In this document: positions 17,906 to 27,835 of the stretch, piece after piece
Numbering within the stretch: position 1 is the stretch's first letter
Layout of the letters: each line of letters starts with the position of its first letter
Assembly (NCBI RefSeq): GCF_030824435.1
Contig: NZ_JAVBXS010000095.1
Coordinates: forward strand, 1 to 64,000
From: Rheinheimera sp.
GTDB taxonomy: Bacteria > Pseudomonadota > Gammaproteobacteria > Enterobacterales > Alteromonadaceae
Direction: 5' to 3'
DNA length: 64,000 nt
Program-made: the position numbers and the translations under genes
Notes under the pieces: model-generated
Told to the model about the DNA's origin: nothing
The model's database searches: none
What the model saw: the letters and a program-made list of their open reading frames with translations, nothing else

Positions 17906-18582
17906 ACCTGCTGCAACTCAGTCCGGCCGACTGGCAAGCCTTGTGGCTGACACTCAAACTCTGTGCTGTTACCACTTTACTGCTGCTGTTGATTGCCACA
18001 CCACTCGCCTGGTGGCTGGCCTTTGGCAAACAAAAAAGACACAGTTTAGTGGAAGCCGTAGTAACTTTGCCGCTGGTGTTACCGCCTACAGTGTTGGGTT
18101 TTTATTTGTTGTTGTTATTCAGTCCACAACAAGGCATAGGCCTGTGGCTTTCCAGTCTCGGTTTGCCGCCGCTGTTATTTAGTTTTGAAGGTCTGGTGCT
18201 GGGCTCGGTAATTTATTCGTTACCTTTTGCTGTGCAACCGCTCAAACAATGTTTTCGAACTGTCGGCAAACAACCGCTGGAAACCGCAGCTTTATTGGGC
18301 GCCGGCCGCTTTGACCGTTTTGTACATGTCTTATTGCCGCTGACCAGACCAGGTTTTATTGCCGCAGCCAGCTTAACCTTTGCCCATACCCTGGGCGAAT
18401 TTGGCATGATTATGATGATAGGTGGCAGTATTGCCGGCGAAACCAAAGTGTTGTCGGTGTTGATTTATGACCATACCGAAGCCATGAATTACGGCGCCGC
18501 CCATCAGTTATCTTTGTTGATAGTGCTGATGTCTATGGTGTTGTTATTTGGTCTGAACCGCTGGCAACAGGAGCGCCGTTAA
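17902..18582 (+). CDS. modB: Molybdate ABC transporter permease
   Basis: A 226-residue inner-membrane permease of the binding-protein-dependent transport family, with about five or six membrane segments. Typical ModB segments are LTLKLCAVTTLLLLL, TLPLVLPPTVLGFYLL, SLPFAVQPL, and the EAA loop ETAALLGAGRFDRF followed by LPLTRPGF, which contacts ModC. It is coupled to modA by ATGA and to modC by TAATG. Confidence 0.95.
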   Translation: MNLLQLSPADWQALWLTLKLCAVTTLLLLLIATPLAWWLAFGKQKRHSLVEAVVTLPLVLPPTVLGFYLLLLFSPQQGIGLWLSSLGLPPLLFSFEGLVLGSVIYSLPFAVQPLKQCFRTVGKQPLETAALLGAGRFDRFVHVLLPLTRPGFIAAASLTFAHTLGEFGMIMMIGGSIAGETKVLSVLIYDHTEAMNYGAAHQLSLLIVLMSMVLLFGLNRWQQERR

Positions 18583-19733
18583 TGACAGCAACAGCAACGG
18601 CAATACCAGCGGCTGCGCCCGGCGCTGAAGCCCAGACCCAACAACAACGGCCATCACAACAGCCAGGCTTAAAAATTGATATTCAGCTCAGCAGAGCAGG
18701 TTTTCAGCTGGCCATTTGTACTGACATTCCTTTCGAAGGCGTCACCGCCATCTTTGGCCGCTCCGGTTGTGGTAAAACCAGCCTGCTGCGCGCCATTGCC
18801 GGACTGGAACCTGCTGTACAGGGACAAATCAGTTTTGCCGGACAACAATGGCTTGATGGCAAACAACAATATCCGGTGCAGCAACGCCGTATTGGCCTGG
18901 TCAGTCAGCATGACACTTTGTTGCCTCACTTAACGGTTCAACAAAATCTGCTGTTTGGCTACGAGCGGGTGCCGGCCGCCTTACGCCGGCTGCAGCCTGC
19001 TGAGCTTTATCAGCGCCTTGATTTAACCTTGTTGCTGGATCGCAAAGTACAGCAGCTGTCGGGCGGGCAGAAACAACGGGTCGCGCTTGGCCGCGCTTTA
19101 TTAGCACAACCGCAACTGTTGTTATTGGATGAACCTTTTAGCGCTTTAGACAAACAAGGCCGGCAGGAAATTTTGCCTTATCTGCAACAACTGCTGCTGG
19201 ATATTAAAATACCGGTGCTTTTTGTCAGCCATCAGCTGGAAGATGTGGTGCAGCTGGCTGATCAGCTGTTGTTGTTAACTGACGGCAACATAACAGCACA
19301 GGGCCCGCTGGCCAACCTGTTACATCAAGAAGTTGATTTGCAACATGAAGCTTTAAGCCTGTTATATGGTCGTTTGCAACAACACGGCAGCACAGCTGCT
19401 GGTTATTGTCAGATTTTGCTTGGTGACACTCTGGTGTTATTACCGGTCCAGGCTGGCCACCAAGGGCGCCAGGACTTATGCCGGTTAAAAATAAGAGCCC
19501 GTGATGTCAGCGTCAGCCTGCAGCCACTGCAACAAAGTTCGATTCAGCTGCAACTAAGCGCACGCGTCAGCCATTGGCGAGCGGCTAGCCAGCCGACAGA
19601 ATTATTGTTGTTTCTGACGCTGAACGATGGCCAGCAACTGACAGCACAAATCAGTAGCCTGGCCTTTTCACAACTGGCGCTGCAACAAGGCAGCGCCTTA
19701 TACGCCAATATCAAAGCAGCAGCTTTAAGTTAA
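18582..19733 (+). CDS. modC: Molybdate ABC transporter ATP-binding protein
   Basis: A 383-residue ATPase. Walker A GRSGCGKTS lies near residue 61. The ABC signature is LSGGQKQRVALGRALL, Walker B is LLLLDEPFSALD, and the H-loop is VSHQLEDV. The C-terminal part (about residues 290-383) matches the Mop/TOBE domain of ModC that binds molybdate and can trans-inhibit the transporter. The N-terminal 28 residues form an Ala/Gln-rich extension. It is the last gene of the operon; its 3' end overlaps the convergent decarboxylase gene by 4 bases, and no hairpin terminator is seen. Confidence 0.94.
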   Translation: MTATATAIPAAAPGAEAQTQQQRPSQQPGLKIDIQLSRAGFQLAICTDIPFEGVTAIFGRSGCGKTSLLRAIAGLEPAVQGQISFAGQQWLDGKQQYPVQQRRIGLVSQHDTLLPHLTVQQNLLFGYERVPAALRRLQPAELYQRLDLTLLLDRKVQQLSGGQKQRVALGRALLAQPQLLLLDEPFSALDKQGRQEILPYLQQLLLDIKIPVLFVSHQLEDVVQLADQLLLLTDGNITAQGPLANLLHQEVDLQHEALSLLYGRLQQHGSTAAGYCQILLGDTLVLLPVQAGHQGRQDLCRLKIRARDVSVSLQPLQQSSIQLQLSARVSHWRAASQPTELLLFLTLNDGQQLTAQISSLAFSQLALQQGSALYANIKAAALS

Positions 19734-21397
19734 CAACCAGCCAGCGCCTTGTGCTGCGCCGATAAAAAACCGGCAGCAAATTGTTGCAAACGTTCACTGC
19801 TGCTGCCTTGCGGCAACATTACTTCAATCAGTGAAAAACGCTTGTCATCTTGCATCGCATAAGCAAAAGCAGTTTCCAGCTGTGACAAACTCCAGACCTG
19901 ATAAGCACCGCCCCCCATGCCACGGGCAATAGCGGAATAATTCCAGCCTTGCAGCGAGGTCGAGGTCAGCTCTGGCGAAAACGCTTTGATCATTTGCCAG
20001 CCACTGTTATTGAGCAACAACACAATAGGGGCAAAACCATAACGGGCACAATGCCCCAACTCCAGCCCTGTCATCTGAAAAGCACCATCCCCAACCAGCA
20101 CCAGCGGCCTTAAACCACTGGCTGCCTGCACCCCAAGCGCGGCCGGCACTGCATAACCCATAGACGCATAAAAAGCCGGCGCCAGCAGATAAGTAGGTTT
20201 CACCTGCAAGGATGCAAAAAGGCAATCACCAATATCACTGACCACTGGCACCAGCGTATTTTGCTGGCTAAGTAGCTGATCAATCAGTGTTAATACACTG
20301 GCCGAATTTAGTTTGCGATCCTCAGTGGCCTGAAGCTGTGGTGTTGGCGCCGGTTTCACATCACGGTTGGCAAAACAAGGCAGCGGTGCCAGCAGCAGCT
20401 GTTCCAGCAGTTCTTTGATGGCCAGATCATGAAAAATCACGCCGGCCATTTTTAGTTCACCCTGCTGTATCAGCAGCAGTTTTTCGGCCGGAAACAACGC
20501 CTGATGGGCAGCAAAGTTGCTGTCATTCTGAATCACCCCCAGCTGAATTATTAAATCTGCGTCCTGCAGTAGTGTCAGTGCTGCCTGGTCCTGCTTATCG
20601 ACAAAAACACCGGCATATTGCGGATGCTGCTGATCAACACAAGCCCGTCCAAGCAAAGTGGTCAGCATAGGCACATTCAGCACAGTGGCCAGTTGTTCCA
20701 CCAATGCCACAGCGCCAAAACGCCGCACGCCAATACCACATAACAACACGGGTTTTTTCGCCTGATGTAGCCTTTTGACTATGGCGTCGCTCGCCAGCTG
20801 CAGCTCCTGCTGATGCAAAGGATCCTGCCCTTGTTGCTGGCAATGCAAAGCCGCCAGCGCCTGCGATACCGCCGCTGTGGATAATTGCCAATTTGCGGCA
20901 TCACGCGGAATTTCAATAAATACCGGCCGGGATTCACGTTGACAGCTGGCAATAGCCCGGCACAATTCGGCGGCAGCAGTACGCTCATCATCCAGCCGCA
21001 CCTGAGCACAGGTGATTTCACGGTAAATATCACGTTGTGAATCCAGATGCCGCGCCTGATGGTGGATCAGCAGGTTACGCTGAATTTCTGCTTCGGATGG
21101 AAAACCGGCAATAATCACCAGCGGCACCTGCTCGACATAAGCCTGTGCCACTGCATTCACTGCATTCAGGGCGCCGGCGCCATAAGTTAATACCACGGCG
21201 CTGGGTTTATTGGCCATACGGGCGGCAGCGTCGGCGGCAAACACAGCTGAAGGTTCATGGCTGACATAATAAAGCGGAATTTTACCGGCTTGTTCTAATC
21301 CGGCAAAAAGTGGCAACACAAAGTCACCGGGAATACCAAATATCTGTTGTACCCCCGCCTGTTGCAACTGCTGCAACAACAAATCCACTAAACGCAT
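19730..21397 (-). CDS. ThDP-dependent decarboxylase (indolepyruvate/phenylpyruvate decarboxylase-like)
   Basis: A 555-residue thiamine-diphosphate enzyme of the pyruvate/indolepyruvate decarboxylase group. The N-terminal Pyr domain contains GIPGDFVLPLF and the catalytic Glu in VSHEPSAVFAADAAAR, and YGAGALNAVNAVAQAYVE follows. The central domain includes LLCGIGVRRFGA. The C-terminal PP domain carries the ThDP/Mg motif VGDGAFQMTGLELG...NNSGW. Substrates could be indolepyruvate, phenylpyruvate or other 2-oxo acids; the sequence does not decide. It lies 120 bp after the sensor kinase gene on the minus strand and has no evident link to molybdenum metabolism. Confidence 0.85.
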   Translation of the reverse strand: MRLVDLLLQQLQQAGVQQIFGIPGDFVLPLFAGLEQAGKIPLYYVSHEPSAVFAADAAARMANKPSAVVLTYGAGALNAVNAVAQAYVEQVPLVIIAGFPSEAEIQRNLLIHHQARHLDSQRDIYREITCAQVRLDDERTAAAELCRAIASCQRESRPVFIEIPRDAANWQLSTAAVSQALAALHCQQQGQDPLHQQELQLASDAIVKRLHQAKKPVLLCGIGVRRFGAVALVEQLATVLNVPMLTTLLGRACVDQQHPQYAGVFVDKQDQAALTLLQDADLIIQLGVIQNDSNFAAHQALFPAEKLLLIQQGELKMAGVIFHDLAIKELLEQLLLAPLPCFANRDVKPAPTPQLQATEDRKLNSASVLTLIDQLLSQQNTLVPVVSDIGDCLFASLQVKPTYLLAPAFYASMGYAVPAALGVQAASGLRPLVLVGDGAFQMTGLELGHCARYGFAPIVLLLNNSGWQMIKAFSPELTSTSLQGWNYSAIARGMGGGAYQVWSLSQLETAFAYAMQDDKRFSLIEVMLPQGSSSERLQQFAAGFLSAQHKALAGC

Positions 21398-21517
21398 TTT
21401 TTACACCTCAGTCTTTGTAGTTGCGTTAGTGTGCGACGGGGTGAAGCTGTGCTTGTTGACCTGGATCAAGCAAGCCACTGCCATCAGACGGGGCAAAGGG
21501 GGTACTGCCGTTGCTCC

Positions 21518-23674
21518 TCAGGCTTTGGGTAAATCCACATAAAAACAGCTGCCGTGTCCTTCTTCGGAGCTAAAGCTGATGCGGCCGTTCATCCGTTCGA
21601 CCAGTTCTTTACAAATGGCCAGGCCAAGACCAGTGCCTTGTTGTTGCCTGCTGCTTGACGCATCCGCCTGACTAAATTTCTGAAAAATCATGGGCCTGAA
21701 TTGTTGTGGAATACCGCTGCCGTGATCACAAACGCTGATCCGCATAAAACCCGGCAAGGACTGCAGTTTCAGTTGTACCACAGCACCATCCGGCGAAAAC
21801 TTGATGGCATTGGATAATAAATTCGACAAAATCTGCGCTAAACGTTGTGCATCAACCAACACCGGCTGATCCTCGCTTGTAGTGGCAGCTTCAATACGGA
21901 TTGACCTTTTGGCGCCATACACCTGGTTGGCTTCGACACTTTGCATCAGCAAAGGCCATAACAACTGGGCTTCAAGATGAAAAACCATACCGCCGGCGGC
22001 AATTTTTTCCAGATCCAGCAAATCATTGATCAACATCGTTAATCTTTTGCTGTTGTCATGCGCCACTTTCAGCATATGTTGTTTCAGCTGCGCATGGCCC
22101 TCATCTTCCAGCACCTGATGACAAAGCAAATCCAAAGCGCCGGAAATCGAGGTGAGTGGTGTACGCAATTCATGGCTGACGGTGGCAACAAATTCATCTT
22201 TCATCTGGGCAATACGTTTACGTTCGGTAATATCACTGAGCACCAGATAAAGTTTTTCTACCTGTTGCTGACCGTCACGAAATTGCGGATAAAGATCCAG
22301 ATTGCACCACAAATACGCCTGTATTTCTGCATGCCAGAAGCCAAGTTCATACCCTGTCACAGCTTCACCTGTTAACAAGGCATTTAATACCGGCTGCAAC
22401 GGCGCAGGCGGCAATGCTTGGGGCGGCATAATTTGCCAGTCTGGCGCCAAAGGTAAGTTCCCCTGCAGCTGCGCCATGCTCAAAGCCATCAGTTTTAACG
22501 CCGCCGGATTGGCATCCAGCAATTGAGCATTGGCACCATAAATCAACACCCCCTGCCCCATATGCAAAAACAACTGATGAAATCTCGCTTCAGATTCGGC
22601 CCGTTTTTTTGCCATCCGATCCGCCAGTTGCAGCGCTTGTTGTTGCCGGCTTAATAACTCCAGCACCAGCAAAAATAACAAAGAGCTGATGGCAAAACCA
22701 AGCAAGGGTATAGACCAGTTCAGCTGGGAGCTAAACTGGCGCTCAAAATTATTACGGCTGGTTAAGGTTAATAACCACTGATGGCCATAAGCCGGTAGCT
22801 GATAACGGGTGCTGAATAAGGCTTTGGTGTCAGGCTCAGCCTCATGCCAGAGCGCCGAGTTGTACATTAAGTTTGTGTCAGCACTACTGTGGCCATCGTG
22901 AATAGTAAAGTCGACCATTAAGTCTCTGTTGCCAAGCAGGCCGTGCATCAGGTCGTCCATCCGGTAAGGGCTGTAGACAAAACCAAATAAGGCCGCCCAG
23001 CGTTCGGCTGCAGTGCCAAGCGGCCGGCTTTTATCATACACAGGCACATACATTAAAAAACCGGCCTGCTGCGGGCCTTTAATTTCCTGTTTTAAGGTGA
23101 CTTTGCCTGAAATGGTGGTGCTATTGTTGTCAACGGCATCTTGCATGGCTTTGCGCCGCACCGGCTCAGAAAACATGTCATAACCAAGAGCTGCCCTGTT
23201 CCTTTCATTGTCAGGTTCAAGATACATAATGACAGTGTAAAAATCGCGTTCACCTTCAGGTGTCACTTGTTGTGGCGGCAAATTTTCTGTGGTTAACATG
23301 GCATGATAAGCAGCTATCTCTGCAGCCGGAATAGCTTTTACCACGCCAACCCCCTGAATACCCGGGAAATTGACTTTGAGATTTAATCTGTTGGCAAAAG
23401 CCCGCCACTCTTCAGAACTAACATGGTCACTGGCATCAAAAAAACCGGCACCACTTAATAAAATCTGTTCGTGATCCTGCAGCCGTTTTTGAATAGAAGC
23501 CAACACTTCACGGTTATGCAGTTCAAATTCGGCTTTGGCACGTTGATGTTGGTTGCTGAGCAGGCTTTGCCATAAAACGGCTGTTGCCAATAACCCAAGC
23601 AGCAGAATAAGCCAGGCGGCTATTCCTCTTGGGCTAAAAGCGGTATGAACCAATAATTTCATTAGTGATGACAA
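21518..23674 (-). CDS. Membrane sensor histidine kinase, CHASE-PAS-HisKA-HATPase
   Basis: A 718-residue orphan kinase. The first membrane segment is about residues 19-36. A periplasmic CHASE domain spans about 70-260 (GAGFFDASDHVSSEEW, FPGIQGVGVV). The second membrane segment is about 320-341, followed by a coiled linker and a PAS domain at about 364-470. HisKA has the phospho-acceptor His at 501 in VSHELRTPLTSISG. The ATPase domain reaches the end, with N box NLLSNAIKFSPDG, G1 DHGSGIP and G2 GTGLGLAI. No receiver domain and no adjacent response regulator except the NarL-type one beyond moeA, which belongs with NarX. CHASE ligands are small organic molecules in known cases; the ligand here is unknown. 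Confidence 0.9.
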   Translation of the reverse strand: MSSLMKLLVHTAFSPRGIAAWLILLLGLLATAVLWQSLLSNQHQRAKAEFELHNREVLASIQKRLQDHEQILLSGAGFFDASDHVSSEEWRAFANRLNLKVNFPGIQGVGVVKAIPAAEIAAYHAMLTTENLPPQQVTPEGERDFYTVIMYLEPDNERNRAALGYDMFSEPVRRKAMQDAVDNNSTTISGKVTLKQEIKGPQQAGFLMYVPVYDKSRPLGTAAERWAALFGFVYSPYRMDDLMHGLLGNRDLMVDFTIHDGHSSADTNLMYNSALWHEAEPDTKALFSTRYQLPAYGHQWLLTLTSRNNFERQFSSQLNWSIPLLGFAISSLLFLLVLELLSRQQQALQLADRMAKKRAESEARFHQLFLHMGQGVLIYGANAQLLDANPAALKLMALSMAQLQGNLPLAPDWQIMPPQALPPAPLQPVLNALLTGEAVTGYELGFWHAEIQAYLWCNLDLYPQFRDGQQQVEKLYLVLSDITERKRIAQMKDEFVATVSHELRTPLTSISGALDLLCHQVLEDEGHAQLKQHMLKVAHDNSKRLTMLINDLLDLEKIAAGGMVFHLEAQLLWPLLMQSVEANQVYGAKRSIRIEAATTSEDQPVLVDAQRLAQILSNLLSNAIKFSPDGAVVQLKLQSLPGFMRISVCDHGSGIPQQFRPMIFQKFSQADASSSRQQQGTGLGLAICKELVERMNGRISFSSEEGHGSCFYVDLPKA

Positions 23675-23768
23675 GCTGTTAGAACAACAATGTGGTTAAT
23701 CTTAGCGTTAATTCTGCAGTCTGAATATGCGGCTAAAGTTTTAGATTCAAAGCCAGGCAATGCCAGGT

Positions 23769-25016
23769 TCAGCGCAACCAGTCAGACAACAACTGCAGCT
23801 CCAGCAGCTCACCACTGGCAATATCGGCTTTTTCCAGCGCCAAAGGCACCAGACAATTAGCGGCCAACAAAGATGACAACATGCCAGAGCTGTCCATCAT
23901 CACAGGCTCCAGCTGCAGCTGGCCATTTTGCTGGCTGAGGACAGCCCGCTGAAAATCCAACCGGCCCGGTTTTTTTGGAAACTTTGTTTTGGCTGTGGCC
24001 TGCAACCGCAATGCTGGCGTGGCTTGTTCACCGGCAAGTTTTCTCAGTGCTGGTTGGGCCAGTTGATCAAGAGTTAACACCGCAGACACCGGGTTGCCTG
24101 GTAAACCAAAAAACCAGCAATTGCCGAGTTTGCCAAAAGCAAAAGGTTTACCTGGTTTAATAGCCACCTGCCAGAAACTTACCTGACCCAGCTCTTCCAG
24201 CACCTGACGGGTGTAATCGGCGTCTCCTACTGACACACCACCGCTGGTCACCAGCACATCCACTTCAGTGGCGGCTTGGGCAAAAGCCGCTTTGAGCAGC
24301 GCTGGCTCGTCCGCCACCCAACCATAATCAGTCAGACCAACGCCAAGCCGCGCTAACATGGCCCCCAGCACAAATCTGTTGCTGTCATACAGCTGACCTT
24401 CGGCCAGCGGCAAGCCTGGTGCCACCAGCTCGTCGCCAGTGGAAATAATGCCTACTTTTAACTGCTGATACACGGGGAGCTTTGCATAACCCAAAGTGGC
24501 AGCAAGACCAAGCTGCAAAGGGCCAAGCCTTTGGCCCTGTTTCAGCACCACTGCACCTTGTTGAATTTCACTGCCGGCTAGCCGCACATGCTCACCACGT
24601 TTGGGCTGGCAACACAAACGTATATTATCCGCGCCTTGTTGCTCCACCTGCTCCTGCATCACCACAGTATCAAGTTCTGCCGGCAATTTGGCGCCTGTCA
24701 TAATGCGGATACAACAACCTGGTGGCAGCGGCCCCTGATACGGATGTCCGGCCAGACTTTGCCCGACCAGAGTCAACAATGGTTGTGCTATAGCGTCTGA
24801 ATACCGGAAGGCATAACCGTCCATCGCTGCATTGGTATAAGCCGGAATTTGCAAAGGCGACAGCACATCTTCAGCCAATACCCAACCCAATGCCTGCGCC
24901 AGAGGTTGCTGCTGCACTTTTTGTTGGCAGCTGACGGCCTCCAGCAGCTGCGACAACGCCTGCTGAAATGACAACATTGGTTTTTTTCCCTGCGGCAAAG
25001 CTGCTGTGGCGGCCAT
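23769..25016 (-). CDS. moeA: Molybdopterin molybdenumtransferase MoeA
   Basis: A 415-residue protein (E. coli MoeA is 411) that inserts molybdate into adenylylated molybdopterin. Conserved stretches are IPAYTNAAMDGYAF, IRIMTGAKLPAELDTVVMQE, VGIISTGDELVAPG, LVTSGGVSVGDADYT, KPGKPFAFGKL and FGLPGNPVSAVLT. The ATG at 25016 follows GGAG. It lies 112 bp downstream of narL on the same strand, physically separate from the main moa cluster but only 4 kb from modC. Confidence 0.95.
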   Translation of the reverse strand: MAATAALPQGKKPMLSFQQALSQLLEAVSCQQKVQQQPLAQALGWVLAEDVLSPLQIPAYTNAAMDGYAFRYSDAIAQPLLTLVGQSLAGHPYQGPLPPGCCIRIMTGAKLPAELDTVVMQEQVEQQGADNIRLCCQPKRGEHVRLAGSEIQQGAVVLKQGQRLGPLQLGLAATLGYAKLPVYQQLKVGIISTGDELVAPGLPLAEGQLYDSNRFVLGAMLARLGVGLTDYGWVADEPALLKAAFAQAATEVDVLVTSGGVSVGDADYTRQVLEELGQVSFWQVAIKPGKPFAFGKLGNCWFFGLPGNPVSAVLTLDQLAQPALRKLAGEQATPALRLQATAKTKFPKKPGRLDFQRAVLSQQNGQLQLEPVMMDSSGMLSSLLAANCLVPLALEKADIASGELLELQLLSDWLR

Positions 25017-25128
25017 GAGTGTGCTCCGTTAAATTATGTGTTGCTGACAACCAGGGCGCGCGCCGCTAAAAGCCACGCGCTGTTATTGCCTGCTGTCAGA
25101 AACTGCGCGCGTCGTTAAACAAGTGCTG

Positions 25129-25782
25129 TTAAGCGTTTCGGCCCTGGTGATTTACCATCCAGACAGCGGCTTCAACCCTGGAGCGCAAATTAAGTTTTTT
25201 CAACAGATGCTTTACATGCACCTTCACAGTGCCGTCGGAAATATCCAGCTCGCGGGCAATCAGTTTATTGCTTTGACCTTTAGCTATCAGGCTGAGAATT
25301 TCATATTCGCGGTTGGTCAGGCTGTTAATGTCGGCCGCTGGTTTTTCCGCCGGCCGGCGAATCGCAGTGGCAAGGGCGGCATTAACGGCGTCACTTAACA
25401 CCATTTTGCCACTGGCAGCTTTTTTAATTTGCTCCAGCAGTTCATCCGGATCCGAGTCTTTTAATAAATAACCGTCAGCGCCCAGGCCAATGGCTTTGAT
25501 CACATCTTCGTTGCTGTCCGACACTGTCAGCATCACAATACGTGAGGTCACCCCTTCATCGCGCAGCCTTTTCAGCGTTTCCAGCCCGTCCATGCCCTGC
25601 ATATTTAAATCGAGAATAATCAAATCAGGGTCAAGCTCGGGTGCGCTCGCCAGCGCTTCAGCACCAGAGCCGGCTTCGGCCACCACTTCAAATTCGGCTT
25701 CAAAAGCCAATAACTGCCGTAAGCCTTTGCGTAACAGCGGATGGTCATCAACCAGCATCACTGTGGTTTTACAATCTGACAT
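25129..25782 (-). CDS. narL: Nitrate/nitrite response regulator NarL
   Basis: A 217-residue FixJ/NarL-type regulator, nearly the length of E. coli NarL (216). The receiver domain has VDDHPLLRKG and the phospho-acceptor Asp58 in LIILDLNMQGMDGLETL, followed by GADGYLLKD. The C-terminal LuxR-type HTH reads LTNREYEILSLIAKGQSNK, then DGTVKVHVKHLLKKLNLRSRVEAAVWM, nearly identical to NarL. The ATG at 25782 has GGAGC upstream; an ATG 18 bases earlier overlaps that ribosome site. Its partner NarX is 13 kb away at 38445-40250. NarP is the closest alternative name. Confidence 0.92.
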   Translation of the reverse strand: MSDCKTTVMLVDDHPLLRKGLRQLLAFEAEFEVVAEAGSGAEALASAPELDPDLIILDLNMQGMDGLETLKRLRDEGVTSRIVMLTVSDSNEDVIKAIGLGADGYLLKDSDPDELLEQIKKAASGKMVLSDAVNAALATAIRRPAEKPAADINSLTNREYEILSLIAKGQSNKLIARELDISDGTVKVHVKHLLKKLNLRSRVEAAVWMVNHQGRNA

Positions 25783-25844
25783 TTTTTGCTCCAACACCAT
25801 TCAGGTTTATGCGCTTATGCTGCATGCTTGCTTGGCCGATAAAG

Positions 25845-25858
25845 TTGATTTATATCAT
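25845..25858 (-). promoter_or_regulatory. FNR-like box upstream of narL
   Basis: TTGATTTATATCAT matches the FNR consensus TTGAT-N4-ATCAA at 9 of 10 bases. It lies 63 bp before the narL start and 238 bp before narK, so it most plausibly serves narL. The spacing to a -10 was not unambiguous. The rest of 25783-26095 (313 bp, divergent narL/narK) shows no NarL 7-2-7 pair. Confidence 0.55.
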
Positions 25859-26095
25859 GTCAGACGCAAAGTCTGACCCGCTGCATTTTTACGCCTAAAG
25901 TTTGCCTTTAAACTTCACGGTTATAAATCATTGTTTATAAACTAAAAAACTGACAGCACCTGCAAAACTACCACTTTATAGGTATCCATTCTGCGCAGTA
26001 TGGCTGTTGTAACTAACTCCTCAGTCTCATTGTGGCCTTGCTGCTGTGCCTGCATAGTTTCAGCGCACCTTTTGTGGGTTAGCTCGGAGTGGACT

Positions 26096-27712
26096 ATGTC
26101 GAATTTAAAACGTTGGGAGCCGGAAAACGAGACGTTCTGGCAACAGCAAGGCAGTAAAATTGCAAACCGGAACCTGTGGATCTCCATTCCCAGCCTGTTA
26201 TGTGGTTTTGGCGTCTGGATGCTGTGGAGTATTGTCACAGTACAAATGTTAAATGTGGGTTTTCCTTTTACCACCAGTGAGTTATTTACCTTAACCGCCA
26301 TTGCTGGTTTAACGGGCGCCACCTTACGTATTCCATCAAGCTTTTTTGTCCGGCTTTGTGGTGGCCGTTATACGCTGTTTTTAACCACAACTTTGTTGAT
26401 GATCCCGGCTGTGGGCACGGGTTTGGCGTTGCAGGATAAAAGCACCCCGCTGTGGGTATTTCAGCTGATGGCGTTGTTATCCGGTATTGGTGGTGGCAAT
26501 TTTGCTTCTTCCATGTCGAATATCAGCTTCTTTTTCCCGAAAAAACAACAAGGTTTGGCGTTGGGTTTAAATGCTGGCCTTGGCAATTTTGGTGTCACCA
26601 CAGTGCAGATTGCGGTGCCACTATTTATGTCTTATGGCGTGTTTTCACTGTTTGGCGCCGGTGACCCTATGGTGCTGGAAAAAGCCAGTGGTACTGTGAT
26701 TGGCACCATTGCTGCCGGCACTCAAACCTGGATCCAGAACTCCGGTTTTTCCTGGTTGATTACCTTAGTGCCGCTGGCGTTTTTATTGTGGTTTGGCACC
26801 AATAACCTAAACACTGAAGAAGTCACCCCCAAGCTGCCGGCAGCCCCGGTTTCTTTTGCCATTATTTTGTCGATGCTCGGTATTGGTTTTTTAACTTCTA
26901 TTGTTGGCCTCTGGCTGATGCTGCCACAAAATGCCAATGGTTCTGGTTTTGGCATTCCCAAAGAAATTGTCATTATTCTGGTGTTATTCAGCACTGTGAT
27001 GTTGTTAAAACTGCTGCCGGGCGCTATCCGCACCAGTTTAGACCGGCAATACAAAATTTTTAATAATAAACACACCTGGGTGATGAGTGTGTTGTACGTG
27101 ATGACCTTTGGCTCTTTTATCGGCTTTTCGGCGGCCTTTCCACTGTCGATTCAGGTGATTTTTGGCTATAGCCATATCATGGTGGACGGTGTGATGACCC
27201 ACACTACACCAAACCCTAATGGCCCAAGCGCGTTAACTTATGCCTGGATAGCACCTTTTATTGGCGCTTTAATCCGCCCTGTGGGTGGCTGGGTTGCCGA
27301 TAAAGTGGGTGGTGCTTTTGTCACCCAAATCTGTTCAGTGATCATGATTGTTTGTGCTTTAGGCGCGGCTTATTACATGCAGCTGGCTTATCAAAGCGCA
27401 ACACCAGAGCAATATTTTGTGCCTTGTTTCCTGATTTTCTTGGGTTTATTTGCCGCCAGCGGTATTGGCAACGGTTCCACCTTCAGAACCATAGCTGTGG
27501 TATTCCCTAAAGAACAGGCAGGCCCTGTGCTTGGCTGGACATCGGCAGTCGCAGCCTACGGTGCTTTTTATATTCCACAGGTTCTGGGTGAACAAATTAA
27601 AGCCGCCACGCCGGAATATGCCATGGTTGGTTTTGCCGCGTTTTACGCTTTATGTCTGGTATTAAACTGGTTCTTTTACCTGCGTAAATCAGGTGAGTTT
27701 TATAACCCATAA
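26096..27712 (+). CDS. narK: Nitrate/nitrite transporter NarK (E. coli-like subgroup)
   Basis: A 538-residue major facilitator of the nitrate/nitrite porter family. The N-terminus (RWEPENETFWQQQGSKIANR, NLWISIPSLL) closely follows E. coli NarK. Nitrate signature 1 is GLNAGLGNFGVTTVQ, and signature 2 is GWTSAVAAYGAFYIP. The substrate arginines of TM2 and TM8 are represented in ATLRIPSSF and ALIRPVGGW. It is longer than E. coli NarK (463), with extra loop sequence between TM5 and TM8. The ATG at 26096 has CGGAG upstream and begins the conserved part. Divergent from narL; a terminator follows. Confidence 0.93.
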   Translation: MSNLKRWEPENETFWQQQGSKIANRNLWISIPSLLCGFGVWMLWSIVTVQMLNVGFPFTTSELFTLTAIAGLTGATLRIPSSFFVRLCGGRYTLFLTTTLLMIPAVGTGLALQDKSTPLWVFQLMALLSGIGGGNFASSMSNISFFFPKKQQGLALGLNAGLGNFGVTTVQIAVPLFMSYGVFSLFGAGDPMVLEKASGTVIGTIAAGTQTWIQNSGFSWLITLVPLAFLLWFGTNNLNTEEVTPKLPAAPVSFAIILSMLGIGFLTSIVGLWLMLPQNANGSGFGIPKEIVIILVLFSTVMLLKLLPGAIRTSLDRQYKIFNNKHTWVMSVLYVMTFGSFIGFSAAFPLSIQVIFGYSHIMVDGVMTHTTPNPNGPSALTYAWIAPFIGALIRPVGGWVADKVGGAFVTQICSVIMIVCALGAAYYMQLAYQSATPEQYFVPCFLIFLGLFAASGIGNGSTFRTIAVVFPKEQAGPVLGWTSAVAAYGAFYIPQVLGEQIKAATPEYAMVGFAAFYALCLVLNWFFYLRKSGEFYNP

Positions 27713-27736
27713 CAAAAAATACCAGCGCAAAACCAC

Positions 27737-27770
27737 AAAAATGCCAGTCAGCTTTGACTGGCATTTTTTT
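27737..27770 (+). terminator. Bidirectional terminator between narK and arsP-like gene
   Basis: A long stem AAAAATGCCAGTCA-gctt-TGACTGGCATTTTTTT lies between the two convergent genes, with poly-A and poly-T flanks. Confidence 0.88.
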
Positions 27771-27835
27771 GCGTTCTGGTCATTGCTCTGATCTGGCTCA
27801 AAGGTTGATAAGGCTTGGCTTCAGCTAAATGTTCG

